Shown here in pieces: positions 1 through 12,560 of a DNA stretch of 64,000 nucleotides; position 1 is the first letter of the stretch, and each line of letters begins with the position of its first letter. The position numbers were made by a program, and so were the translations under genes. The stretch lies in NCBI RefSeq assembly GCF_964340395.1, contig NC_135566.1, forward strand, positions 7,526,001 to 7,590,000, given 5' to 3'. Below the pieces are notes generated by a model. That model saw nothing but the letters and a program-made list of their open reading frames with translations, was not told the origin of the DNA and did no database searches. This DNA comes from Glandiceps talaboti (Eukaryota > Hemichordata > Enteropneusta > Spengelidae).

Positions 1-682
1 ACATTTTCGCTAAAGACTTATTTGCACTAATTTCGCTACAAAACAGCAACATTTATGCAAAAATAGATAGTGAAAATGCCTTCTTGTATAAAGATAACGA
101 TGTGCTAGTCTGGTAATTAGTAAAAATTAGAACTAGCTGAAGACAGCAAAATTGCAAAATTTTCTAATAGCGAAAATATCTAGGTTTTCAGTATTTTGGT
201 CCAGTATTGGTATGAAATATATTACGCCATGCTCAAGCCAAGTTGATTTGAATAAAACATATGGAATGTATACTCTGGTCGTTCTACGTCATGACAATGC
301 ATGTCTACGTCACTGGTTCTGCTGTGTTGCCAAAACGTTCAAAATTGCCTTTACTTTCCCCGATTATTCTTTGATATTACCATTCTCGTAAACCAGAGCT
401 GTTCTTTCTTCCGCAACACTGCAAATTAAAGTAAATAAAATAATCTTTTGGCGGTGCGATGTTATGCTCTAACATTTTTCTTCATTCAGCCGGAAAAATA
501 TTCGTCTAGCGACTCGTAGTGAGAAAGGCCCCTTAGGTCACTCGCATTTTCCTTAGCTGAATAATGAGCAATATTGAGGAATAACATCATATATATATAT
601 ATATATGATGAGTGAGGACTACGCACCTCACGAAACAGTTCTGTAGGGTCTATAGCATATAATTTGGTTCAAATTTTCAAAA

Positions 683-740
<58 letters not shown>

Positions 741-3201
741 ATCTACCATCTGTATACATACATTGCATAGTGTACATTAGTCTATCAACAGTCATCGACT
801 TTTTTTGTAATTTATCTTTAATACTATTGTTGCCACTGAAATTAATAGAATTACACATGGTGTGTGCAGGACATTCCATGAAGTCAAGACCAGGGCTTTG
901 GTCAAGACGACTGTTTTAACCAGCCGTACTTTCATTTCTATGAATTATTCACGTCGGATTATATTTTATGTGTTGGAATCCCAGGCTCAGTGAGTAGCAC
1001 GCATTCTTTATCATGTGTATAGATGTGCATTGTACCAGGGACATAAAACGTTTATCCGTCCCTGATTGTACATCCTGATTATTATATCGCATGTTGTGGG
1101 CTATATATGTGTACAGAATTAGTAAGAAATAACTAAATATTTCACAAGGATTTTAATTTTAGAAATACAATATATGATCAGCGTCTGAATACAGACTAAA
1201 TGTACATAAGAATTAAACACATATTTTTTTTTTACAGTATGTACCAAATTAAAGGGTTATGTCATAGCTCTGTGTGTGTGTGTGTGTGTGTGTGTGTAAG
1301 GATGTGGGTAGGTAGGTATGTAAATCTATCTATGGACGTGTCTCAAAATTAAATTCTAGTGAAATTTGCTGTATCTCATAGAAATGGCAAGAACTAGTAA
1401 ATATAGTCATTTGTTAAAATATTTCCCTTTCTGTAATGAGGTTAAATTTTCAATGCACGCTTCCAAAGCACATAATTTGGAACACAAATTGATAATGACA
1501 TACCTATATTTGTTGATGTTGCATTAAGCTTAATGGGTCATTTGCATAATTGATGACTTTTGATAACAGGCAATATCTTAATATTGAAAGAGTCAAATTG
1601 CACATAATTTAGTAAATATTTTGATGATAACAAAGCACGTCCTATAGAGCTTGTTGATGTACTTTAATCAGTCATATGAATAAGAGAATGTGCTGTCCTG
1701 GTTCCTTCACACTTCATTGCAATTGAAAGTTTATAAATGTAAAATAACGCTCAGCAAAGTACCAATGAAAAAGCCTTCTTTTTTTACCTTACAGGAAACA
1801 TTCAGTGTACACCTTGTCGTATATATATGTGCACTAGTATGTGTATCATCACAAGTATGTGGTGGTATAACCTGACAGACCTACTTTACCTAAAAAGACA
1901 ATTTACAAGTGATTTATTCTGGGCAATGAATCAAGTTTATTGAGAAAACTATGGGCATAAGGCAAATGTAATTTGACAGGGTGCACTTCGACAAAAAAAT
2001 ACCTTAAATCATTATTTGCCACATTGATACTTAACACAAAATTATGCTTACCATATATATGACATCCAATGCATTTGTCAATGTCATTCACACACTATCA
2101 ACATAAACTGGCTACATAGAATGGATCATTGTTTAGATCCACAGATCTCAAATACTGACTGCCAAGTGTTATACAAATGCACATTAAGAGCATCAAGTAC
2201 TTGTAATGGGCATATCAGATTATGCATTCATTCAAATAAACTTCCATAAGTGCATTAACAATATTTAAAAAAAGTCTAGGTAACATATAAATACATATGT
2301 GGCATCAAGAACACAAACTTCACTCATCCATATCCACGTTAAACAGTGCCTTACTTCATTTTTGTGTTCTTTAAAAATCTAAACAAATGGATCTAAACTG
2401 TTTCAATATGTCACATACACTAGGGTACTACTCACAATTAAATACATCAAATTTTCAATGTGCTTTGCACATGAACAAATGACCAGAAAACGATCACTAA
2501 AAGATATTCAAAAGCTATTACAAACAGTTTCCTGTTGCAGACATGACCACTATACAGTTGTAGACAGAAAAGATGTTTTGGCGACAGGCTTTCTTTTCCT
2601 TTAAAGCTGCTGCCAGTTCTCAAATTAATCTTCTATACGAGATAGCAGTCTTTCCAAGGTTAATATGCACAAACAGCTGCTCCAGATTAGGCTTGATTGG
2701 TGGCTATCGTTGACATGGCAACCACAGTACCTGTTTATCCATGTAGTACTTGCCATTTCAAGTCATGTTTTCAGTAACTAGAGGAACAACTTTCCATGCC
2801 ATTCTTTGGAACATAAAATGGAACAAGGAGTTTTATCCACAGGCACAGAACACTAATTGGTATATATTCTTCAGCTGTTAGAAGGTATGTGTTACAGCTA
2901 CAGTGTTGTTAATAACTCTCTGATGTTATCTTGGAACAGTGTATTGGAAAACATTACTTCTAGGCTTGTATGAGGGGCTACAGGAAACAGCAAAACATCA
3001 GTCAATTAGTTGCAATACAGAAAATCAAATTTGATAATTAAAGGTATGTACAATATAAGGTTAACATGTACAATATAGGTCAACACGATCCACAACATTA
3101 ACATACAATGTATCTTGGACTTCCAAATTGAAATTAGAGTTCAGAAATTCTGCATTCTTTAAAAATACATTCTATTCTCCTGCTACTAATAAATCATCAT
3201 T
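1..3201. other. Intergenic or 3' UTR DNA downstream of TMEM248
   Basis: No conserved coding exon was recognised here. The stretch contains (TA)n tracts at about 586-604 and 684-738, a (GT)n tract at about 1271-1297, and short pieces of dispersed repeats: about 365-400 resembles 12358-12388, and about 480-595 resembles 37880-37990 and 38335-38475. The part nearest 3201 is probably the 3' UTR of the minus-strand TMEM248 gene, whose length cannot be fixed because no single polyadenylation signal stands out. Confidence 0.6.
586..738. repeat. (TA)n microsatellites
   Basis: Two pure TA runs, at about 586-604 and 684-738, are separated by 80 bp of unique sequence. Open frames reading (Ile-Tyr)n through them are artefacts. 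Confidence 0.9.
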
Positions 3202-6200
3202 TCAATGAGAATTTCTTACCTTTTTATCTACATGTATACTTGAACCATTAGCTCTGGTTTTGACAGGCCTGCCTTTGATTACAGCATAGCAGAATGCAGT
3301 TATAACCATAACAAAAAGGAAATAACTGGTGTGCATTAGGTGTAAATTGATCAATGATCTATCAACCTGTGGAAAGTGAAGAAAACAATCTATGAGAAAA
3401 AAAGCAATGTTGACACATTGGTGCAAAAACATTGAATCTTACATATCTTGCCTTGATATAATCACAATGCTATTTTAAAATCTTTAACTAACATTAGAGA
3501 TTATTACAAACAATTAGTTAATAAGTATTCTTGAAAAACACTGGAATGAAGCATTGAAATATGCATGTTTTTTTTTTAAATCACACTGCCTGTGTTTTTA
3601 TCTCTTTATTGACATAGAACTGCCTTGTTCTCTATTTACAAGGTTGTGTAGACAAGGTGTATTAATACTTTGAGCTTCCATAACAATTATCTAATTAGCA
3701 TATTGTCATAGATTAGAGTAATCTCTTGTCTACATGTTGGCCATCAAAATGCAGTAATTTCATTTGAGTTTGCATACTTATCATCTAATTTGCATACAAA
3801 TTAGGCTACATATCAATAATGGCAACTCAGAATTCATCTAAATTAGTGGATATGTTGATGATTGATATTCTGATAATATGATTTATAGATATGATGGGTG
3901 TGGTTTTCATAGTAATGACTAATTTGCATAATTGCAGATATTTGGGAGACATATTGATAACTAATAAGTGATTCCGTGGCATGACTGCTACTTCAATATT
4001 TTTATATGCTGACCCCTACTTAAAATGGGGATGGATTTGAGTTTTCTTGAACAAACAACAGCAAAAGCTTCAGGATTTTCTGGTGTGCACACTATGTTAA
4101 AGTAGTCATATTATTTATATGTGTTTTTAAAGTTGACTTTTTTCTTGTTTTCTTATAAATTTCATCTATCTATCTATCTACAACATAATTAATAATTATA
4201 ACTGGACAAAATAACTGAACCATAAAATATCAAAGGAGATATCTACAACTTACTGGTGACAACATTGGTGTTAGACTGGGATTGTCTGGATGATAAGCTG
4301 AAGCTATAGCTCCATATTTACACCAATAGTGATCATATGATGATAGTGTTGATTTAGGTGACAACCAGGACACGTAGTACTCCCTTGGACTATCAGTAAC
4401 ATTGCAGCTTGCTGGTCTCCTGTAGGCAAAGCATGGGATTATTAGTCTGTTTCATGTTAGTGTTCACTAGCTCTGTTTGATAATCATACATAAACCTGGT
4501 TACCATTAAGAAACTGCACATTCTACTCTTATGAGCAAAATTGCAATTTCTTGCTACATTTTGTTTGAATTAAATAAATCATTTAAATGTACAGCTATAT
4601 AACAGCAAATGACAAGTATCCAAATTACTACACGTGTGACACTTTTAAGACAGCATGTCATTGGGCACAGCAAACAAACCACTTGACAATCATGGTATAG
4701 CTATATGACAGCTAATGACAAGTATCCAAATAACTACACGTGTAACACTTTTAAGACAGCATGTCATTGGGCACAGCAAACAAACCATGTGACAATCATG
4801 GTATACGATTTATAAAATTCACACTTATGTTTTTAAGCATTGATAACCAATATTGTCAGAAGTAAACAAATCTATATGCATGCAACACTTCTGCAGGAGT
4901 TTGTGACTTATTTAACAGTCAACAAAAAACTTGACAATTGTGGTATGCAATTTTAGATTCACACTGAGTCTGTACACCTATTTTTACCATGAGGTGATAT
5001 GACAAGTATGCTAGTCTCTATTTCATGTCACATGTCAAAGACAGAGTGTGATTTGTCACAGTTAAGAAAATACTTGTGAAAAGTGTTGTACACCATAAAT
5101 GCAAGCGTGGTAACAATAAATTATGTTCTACATTACATCACATGTCAGTACACTCAAACATACAATGGACATTAAACTGATTTATTTCTTTGCCTAAGAA
5201 TAATTCAACTTTGTTATAAATATGAAACTTTACCAAGCCATCATGGGCAATTTGAATTTGCAACTACACACTAAAATAAAAACAAATATTTCTCAGGTGT
5301 CTATAACAATGTATGTGTAGCATATTTAATCATGTCAACCAAGAAACTGCTTGATCATTATTTCTATGACGAACACCTATATCGTAACATTCTATGGGTA
5401 AAATTCTACGACACACCTATATGGTAAAATTCTATGACACACCTATATCATATGGTAAAATTCTATGACACACCTAAATCATATGGTAAAATTCTATGAC
5501 GCACCTATATCATATGGTAAAATTCTATGACACACCTATATTATATGGTAAAATTCTAAGACACACCTAAATCATATGGTAAAATTCTATGACACACCTA
5601 TATCATATGGTAAAATTCTATGCCACACCTATATCATATGGTAAAATTCTATGACGTACCAATATCATATGGTAAAATTCTATGACACACCTATATCATA
5701 TGGTAAAATTCTATGCCACACCTATATCATATGGTAAAATTCTATGACACACCTATATCATATGGTAAAATTCCATGACACACCTATATCATATGGTAAA
5801 ATTCTATGATGCACCTATATCATACGGTAAAATTCTATGACGTACCAATATCATATGGTAAAATTCTATGACGAACCAATATCATATGGTAAAATTCTAT
5901 GACACACCAATATCATATGGTAAAATCCTATGACACACCTATATTATATGGTAAAATTCTATGCCACACCTATATTATATGGTAAAATTCTATGACACAC
6001 CTATATCATATGGTAACATTCTATGACACACCTATATCATATGGTAAAAGTCAATGACGCACCTATATCATATGGTAAAATTCTATGATGCACCTATATC
6101 ATATGGTAAAATTCTATGATGCACCTATATCATATGGTAAAATTCAATGACGCACCTATATCATATGGTAAAATTCTATGATGCACCTATATCATATGGT

Positions 6201-9200
6201 AAAATTCTATGATGCACCTATATCATATGGTAAAATTCTATGATGCACCTATATCATATGGTAAAATTCTATGACACACCTATATCATATGGTAAAATTC
6301 TATGACACACCTATATCATATGGTAAAACTCTATGACGCACATATATCATACGGTAAAATTCTATGACGCACCTATATCATATGGTAAAATTCTATGACG
6401 CACCTATATCATACGGTAAAACTCTATGACGCACATATATCATACGGTAAAACTCTATGACGCACCTATATGGTAAAACTCTATGACGCACCTATATCAT
6501 ATGGTAAAACTCTATGACGCACCTATATGGTAAAATTCTATGACACACCTATATCATATGGTAAAAATTCTATAACACACCTATATGGTAAAATTCTATG
6601 ACGCACCTATATCATATGGTAAAAATTCTATAACACACCTATATGGTAAAATTCTATGACATACCTATATCATATAGTAAATTCTATGATGCACCTATAT
6701 CATATGGTAAAACTCTATGACGCACTTATAATTACATGGTAAAATTCTATTTCAGGTATGGGTGACCCTATTTTTTTCTGTTTCTCATTACCCGACTGTC
6801 CCAAATTTTCAGCACCAACATCTTGCCTTTAATATTATGCTGAACAGTGCCCTGCCCTCTCTGACAAGAATAAGCAAATGTCTGGACTGTCAACGTCATC
6901 TACAGTCATGACAGCAACGACGACACTTGTTCACAAACAGAGCATGTATTTCATGATGGAAGTTATTCAAGTAGGGGGTCTGAGAACATGCCAATTGTAC
7001 AGAAGCTGGGAAAAGACTTGTTACCAGGAATCCAATAAAAAGAGAGAGAGAGGAGGAAAAGGGGAGGCAGTGAAACATGAAGAAGATGATTTTATTTATT
7101 TTTTACGTTTTTAAAAAATCAACTGACCGATCCATAGTTGCCATGAAAAAATAATGACAAACATAAAAATAAATAGGCTTCCTAACAAGTAACATGAATC
7201 AGTTGACGATATAAACATTACATTTCTACTTTTGAAGAATATTGTTATTCTATTTTGATAGTCCAGCCTTAATAGTAGGTAACAAGAACCACAAATTCAG
7301 GATTATCATAATGAAATGAATCAGCTGTAACATAGACTCTTTTTGTTCGCATTGATGGCTGCTTACCTTGTAGTTGGGAATACTGTGGGTGACCCAACCA
7401 TAGTGACACATGTTGTCAGTTCAACATGCTTACACTGGTGTCTCTTATCATGAGAACACCTCTGACTGTTCCAGCCTTCTGGGAGTTCAAAGGTTATATT
7501 CACCTGCTCGTAGGCTTCACTTCCTATTATTGGAGTACAAAGGAAAGGGTCATCACTCTTGCGAAATATCACAGCATTGTGATGAATTTGTGTGCCAATG
7601 TAACAAACCTAGTACAGTTCCTATTGTTGTTTTTTGTTTGGTGTTGTTTGTTTGTTGTGGTAGGTTTTTTTGGGGGGGAGGGGGGGGGGGGGTTAACAGC
7701 ATTTACATATATGTTCTCATAAAAATGAAACATGTCACATGTCAAGAACAGTTTATAATTCCCCCAAAACCCATCCAAATTATGTTGCCCTGCCTGTGGG
7801 TACAACATTTACTTTTCATTCTACAATATGGATTCACGTAGACTGCCATTGACATCACTGGAACAATAGGATTTCTTGTGAAAACTGTATTTCCAATGTT
7901 TTTATGATTTGAAATTCAACTGAATGAATCTAGTATATTAACTTTGTACTCATACTACTGTACACTGCAGTATAATCGACAATGTATATGCACGGTAGAT
8001 GTGAATAGTGGACTAATATTTATGCAGAAAAATTAAGTCAAGCTGAGCTGAGCTTCTGTGCTTGATAATCATTGAGTAGGTGGGCAAAGTATACATGTTC
8101 TCATGATGCTGACTACTGATCTGGTGAGCTGCACATGACTATACTTGTGTGGGTGTATTCACATTTCTCATTATGTGGAGTGTTGACTGAAAGTCAACCA
8201 AGGTACTTGAACTCAATTTGATACTTATAACTGTGTACTCAAAATGTTGACTGTCAACTTGATGCAAGGTCATTTGCCATAAGTGTATTGGTGTGATCAG
8301 AGCTGGTGTCAATGCTAAAGTAGATGTTGTTCAGCCCTATCAGACTTAGAGCATGGCATGAATGTTGTGTCTTGCAAACTACAATACTGTTAGCAACAGG
8401 GTATACCAAATTTTGCTCATCACAAGAAATTGCTATCCTGCAGTGGTATATTAAATTAGCTCAATAGCTATAATACTAATCATATATAAAACATAATAGC
8501 ATATAATACTAGGGAGATCAAAGATGCAGATTACTTACCTTCCAATCCAAGCTGTGACCCATACACACTGCTCATGAAGTGTGTAATATTATGGGGGAAT
8601 GCAACAAATTTTGGCATCGGTTTTAATACTAATTTAATCATAAATGAGTAATTTCTGGCAGGTTCATACTCTAGGATGTCTTTATGTAGTGATCTAGATG
8701 CTGAACTTGTTGGTGTTGTACCGGTCATGTTCTCCATTGTACTCCAGTGGTCATCTGTTCCATTACGTGATGCACAAAATCTTGCATTTGAAAAATGTTC
8801 CAAAAATGAATTCCAGTCCTGAAAAAAAGGTAATAATAACAATGCCAATATAAATTCTTAGGTACTATACATGAAGCACTTTCCAACCTTGAGCTCAATA
8901 GAAATAATGGCACAAATCCATAATGGCACAATGGCCCTTTACACTTCCTCCTCCCTAGGCAGCATGCAATTCATTACAGCCTCTACAACCACATACAATA
9001 AAAGCAGTCACCTCTAGCATACATGGTTTCCCTTAATACAGCTGAAGTCCACAGCCATTCAGAAACAATTCACAGGCACAAGGCTTGCACCAGCCACTTT
9101 TGTATTCATACTTATTAAATAAAATGAGAATGAATGTTCATGTACACTGGGTTCACAGTTACTGATGAAAATTTCTACTCAGAGTCAAACAAATTTTTTG

Positions 9201-9808
9201 GAAGTGAATCTCAAATTTTCCAGGGCTATTGTCACATCTCAGAAGACACATGTCAAATAAACCTTGGGTTCTGTGGCTTTTTAATACCATTTTTACATCA
9301 AGTAATTTGGGGAGTATAACTTTCATTATATGAAAACTAGAAGTGTTCAGAAATTGCAAGGCAGCTTGGCACCTTTGTTACTTTAGAGAACAATGAATGT
9401 CTTGTGCCTATAACCAAATTTTATTGTTAGCGTAGTGATGACTGAAACCATGCAAATGCACTTTATATTGGGTAATTACACTCAATGCTTCATAAATTTT
9501 GATTTTATGGCTCCTTTTTGACTTGTTGACAATTCTGGCTATAACAGACTCCTCATATTGACACAATAAAAACTATCATGAGACATTACTAGGGAGGTCA
9601 AAATTTTACCATGCTTTCAACTCAAAATGTTAAGAAATTTACAAACACATACCTGTGCAATATCTGGATCCTGAATTTGATGAAGTTTTACATAGTATGC
9701 TAATGTTACCATAGCAACTGCAAAGGCACCAACACACAAAATAAATACAACCAAAGGAGGGCGAGTTAGTAGAAAACCCTTCAGGTTATCAAATATTTTG
9801 CAGCCCAT
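3202..9808 (-). CDS. TMEM248: TMEM248 family two-pass membrane protein
   Basis: Coding exons in gene order are 9653-9808, 8539-8818, 7367-7523, 4254-4419 and 3202-3366; phases join to 307 residues (human TMEM248 is about 314). The N-terminus has the conserved 'RPPLVVF' followed by the first membrane segment (about residues 18-40). The large middle part has six N-glycosylation sequons (NGT, NMT, NYS, NIT twice, NVT), so it probably faces the lumen or outside. The second membrane segment (about 267-283) follows 'DRSLINLHLMHTSYF', almost identical to human. Start: the first in-frame ATG, matching the family N-terminus; an upstream acceptor at about 9850 implies a non-coding first exon. Odd: at 3218-3219 the last exon crosses a strong GTAAGAA donor just before the stop, so another C-terminus may exist. 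Intron 3 (4420-7366) holds a 1.4-kb minisatellite. The molecular function of the family is not established. Confidence 0.92.
4590..4805. repeat. Two-copy tandem duplication of about 105 bp
   Basis: Two adjacent copies (about 4590-4694 and 4695-4805) share long stretches such as 'AAGACAGCATGTCATTGGGC'. A decayed third copy can be followed to about 4960. It lies in TMEM248 intron 3, just before the larger minisatellite. Confidence 0.85.
5361..6750. repeat. 31-bp minisatellite, about 45 units
   Basis: The unit is roughly 'ATCATATGGTAAAATTCTAT' plus an 11-bp tail ending near 'GACACACCT'. Most units are 31 bp; a minority lack the 'ATCAT' step and are about 26 bp, mainly towards the high-coordinate end (6460-6670). 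Variant tails (GACACACC, GATGCACC, GACGCACC) occur in local runs. There are no spacers, so it is not a CRISPR array. It lies in TMEM248 intron 3. Confidence 0.95.
8905..9010. repeat. Diverged copy of SINE-like repeat (family with 40250 and 47468)
   Basis: The segment 'GGCACAATGGCCCTTTACAC' and what follows (a 'cattacagcctctacaa'-like stretch) match the central part of the two fuller copies near 40250-40530 and 47468-47812, with many differences. It lies in TMEM248 intron 1. Confidence 0.6.
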
Positions 9809-10092
9809 GGTTCTAACATCTACTACTAAAACGGTGTCTGATAAACAGATCTGTATAAGAAAATATGAGGAAAATTATAATTAGTCAGGGCATAATTCTA
9901 TACATATATACATAAATCATTTGTGGAGGTTTTGAAAGTGAGACTTTAATTTGGCAGACCAACCAGATATATATTAGCATTATGCCGCCATTGGTGGACC
10001 AACTTTACAACTGTTCAAAAGACAGAGATCAAGGGGAGAGAGACATACACCCTATATTGAACATGAATCAATTATTATGTGCTGTCCTCACC

Positions 10093-10206
10093 AGTCCTGC
10101 TTGCAGAAAGAGTAAACCAGGACTCAATTCTGACATTGTCCCTTGGAGAAGAGATGGGACATTGTCAGAAATGAGTCTAAACTTTCTCTGTCTGCAAGCA
10201 GGATTA
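10093..10206. mobile_element. Foldback/MITE-like element with GTCCTGCTTGCA ends
   Basis: Two arms of about 50 bp are inverted around a 13-bp loop. The left arm begins AGTCCTGCTTGCAGA and the right arm, read in reverse complement, begins AATCCTGCTTGCAGA. The arms agree at most positions. Related ends occur at about 11198-11288 and 25915-25955. No target duplication is obvious. Confidence 0.7.
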
Positions 10207-10924
10207 TGTTCTTGGTGATCCACTCTTGTGAAAGGTGTCTCATTCTGAATTCTAATTCAATTTCTCCTGATTATCTAGCATGTAAATAGAAACCATGTAC
10301 TTGTTACAGAGTTTTGCAATATTAAAGTCAGGAATTCACCAACATTCTCACGACCTCTACACACATTACACCCACATGTTCATTGTTAATGATGATGATG
10401 AAAATATAAACTTATGTAACACCATGGCATGGTGTACGCTATCTGTGTAACATAAATGCTACGCTATCAGAAATACTACTAAAGCTACTGCGTATTGTCA
10501 CAACATGAAGTGTGATTTTGATAATGACATCATACGAAGAACTCGGTGGCTACACAAATCACACAATAAAAATATTGCTACAAAACGGCGATTATGAGAT
10601 GTATACGTGTTCATTACTTCCGTTTAGTTTAAAGATGATTACTGTGTAAGTTTCAGTGTACATGAATAAAGTATAAAAAGTCCGTGGTCAATCCTTTTCG
10701 TATGAGAAACATATATAAACACAAACGACACGTCACAGGATACAGTCACTCGACCAGAACAGCCCATTTCTTTCAATTTAGCCCCGTACCTACTAAGCTT
10801 CCGCTCTCGGTGGAGCAGATAAGACGTAAACTGTTCACAAGCAAAACGGTCTTCTTCCCATGGAAACCATTCCTAGAATATACGAGCAGACAGCTGTATA
10901 AACATGTTGTTTTCAGAACAGCAA

Positions 10925-10965
10925 CGCAATTTTACTTCCGAGCAATGGCGGCCATCTTTTTTTGT
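10925..10965 (-). promoter_or_regulatory. Candidate TMEM248 core promoter (ETS and YY1-like motifs)
   Basis: On the minus strand the stretch reads AAGATGGC (10951-10958) followed closely by CGGAAGT (10934-10940). YY1 sites of the form AAGATGGC and ETS sites of the form CGGAAGT are common at transcription start sites of broadly expressed animal genes. Position and strand suit a non-coding first exon of TMEM248. This is inference; no transcript evidence is available. Confidence 0.35.
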
Positions 10966-11197
10966 AAGTCAACCTTCAGTCGACCTTTCACCACTTCTTG
11001 ACGTGCGCCGTCACAGCGTCAAGTTTTAAGATCCGTTTGTTTTTATGCTACGCTCAACCTGTGAATGGAACTGCGAAGCACATTTGGGTTCACAGTTCCC
11101 ACAATATTGGTATATATTTTGTTTATCTGATTTTAAATGTAATATTAAAGTGAGTATTCAGTTTTTACGACCGGGATTGTCCAGATATGTTTTGTTT

Positions 11198-11288
11198 TAG
11201 TCCTGCTTGCACACAATGCCCGGGTCTTAGATTACTGACATGAGACAGGACGACTTTTAAAGTAATACTCAATATGCAAGCAGGACCA
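11198..11288. mobile_element. Short element with inverted GTCCTGCTTGCA ends
   Basis: The left end reads GTCCTGCTTGCA and the right end is its exact inverted form TGCAAGCAGGAC, about 90 bp apart. It shares these ends with the element at 10093-10206 and the half-element at 25915. It lies between TMEM248 and MRPL18. Confidence 0.65.
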
Positions 11289-11393
11289 GTTGTGTTTGTG
11301 TTGTACTGAAATAGACTGCACTTTTCGAGAGAGAAAAACAAACCAACCCGCCTCAATCAAATGAAAATGCTACAATAACCAACCTCCAATCAC

Positions 11394-11410
11394 CCCCCCC
11401 CCCCCCCCCC
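11394..11410. repeat. Poly-C tract
   Basis: A run of about 17 C. Comparable G/C homopolymers occur at 7673-7692, 15211-15222, 17296-17310, 22073-22084, 25073-25082, 33865-33882 and 40531-40552. Assembly length errors are likely at all of these. Confidence 0.85.
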
Positions 11411-11576
11411 GATCCATTGGACGCTGAGATATTTCCTTCTCCAAAGATATCTGTACATACGTAACAACTTTCTTGATGTTCAGAATTTTGGTAAGTTTAA
11501 CTAAGTCGTTCTATTCTAATTTGGATTGCGATGAACTGTGCATTGCAACTTAAGAAATAACACCAACACACCAAAC

Positions 11577-11909
11577 TTAAGTTCGGATAGAATATACTAA
11601 ACAATTCTTTATAAACGAGTTTAATTTACTTGGGTTTTGGAGTAATAGTTGTTGTTGTTGTTGTTGTTGTTTCAAATTGTGGTGTGTTTTGGTGAGCTTG
11701 TTAGAAAGTCTGTGTTTTGGCATGGTTGTATAAGAACAATTGAAGCCAGTAATTGTTGCATTTAAATGATTTTGCACGGGTTGCTTGACTCTTGTGGGAA
11801 ATTTCATTAAAACCCCCTCTCTCAGTGAACAAGCGGGTGTTGCTCGTGTTACTTTGGGCAACTTATACATGAATATTAAGTAAAGTAATGTAACTACACA
11901 CAATAGCAT
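11577..11909 (-). CDS. Hypothetical small type II membrane protein (uncertain)
   Basis: An ATG-started frame of 110 codons. The first ~16 residues are strongly hydrophobic ('MLLCVVTLLYLIFMYK'), followed by a basic, hydrophilic stretch with two N-glycosylation sequons (NAT, NCS) and a run of seven Gln encoded by CAA repeats. This layout (short cytoplasmic end, signal anchor, stem) is typical of Golgi type II enzymes, but there is no catalytic domain and no clear family match. A good splice acceptor just upstream (ending near 11922) means it could be an exon rather than a whole gene. It may equally be a chance frame in the 2.7-kb gap between TMEM248 and MRPL18. Confidence 0.25.
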   Translation of the reverse strand: MLLCVVTLLYLIFMYKLPKVTRATPACSLREGVLMKFPTRVKQPVQNHLNATITGFNCSYTTMPKHRLSNKLTKTHHNLKQQQQQQQLLLQNPSKLNSFIKNCLVYSIRT

Positions 11910-12484
11910 TACTACGGAACTGTAATTGCAAGAGAAGTTTGATAATAACACAATTTAATCTTCATTATGAATTATTACATCACAGAGTGCTAGACACTTG
12001 GATCACACAGCGTGCTAGACACTTGGATCACATCAAATGTCTTGCTAGAATTTACTTTGACATCTGGCCTTGTAAGTTACAATCAAAATGAATGTCATAA
12101 AGATAAGGTTCAGCTGGGCTCATTTCTTCTTTTGGTACACTTGTATTCATTACTGACACTGTTAAAGTGAATGTGATGTTACCAAAATAAGTTTACCCAT
12201 AAACCCTTGCAGGATATTAGCAACATGCAAGTATAACTTTTACCATAGGTAGTATTTACTAATGAAATCTGCTAAAAAAAATGACCATGCAGTAAAACTT
12301 TGAACTCATCATGGACACTCTATTTAATTTAGCTTGTTTTAGCTGTTTAGGCAGTGTCATTCTCGCAAACCAGAGCTGTTATTTCTTCTAAAAAATGGCT
12401 GTGGTTTACCACGATAAAGCAGTGCCTGTTTATAGAACGTATATAGAAGCAGACAGACAGTCATCTCACTATTCTTCATCACAT

Positions 12485-12490
12485 TTTATT
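12485..12490 (-). terminator. MRPL18 polyadenylation signal
   Basis: AATAAA on the minus strand (TTTATT on plus), about 70 bp beyond the MRPL18 stop codon, giving a short 3' UTR. Confidence 0.75.
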
Positions 12491-12560
12491 ACAATAACCA
12501 AATCAATAATATAGAAGGTACACAAAATTTTCAAAAGCTTATTATTTTGAGGACTGAGAA

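Noticed and set aside
5361-6750. Regular short repeats suggestive of a CRISPR array
   Set aside because: Repeats are head-to-tail without unique spacers, in an intron of an animal gene: a minisatellite.
10684-11001. 105-codon plus-strand frame in the TMEM248 upstream region
   Set aside because: It does not begin with ATG (GTG-type start) and overlaps the candidate minus-strand promoter.
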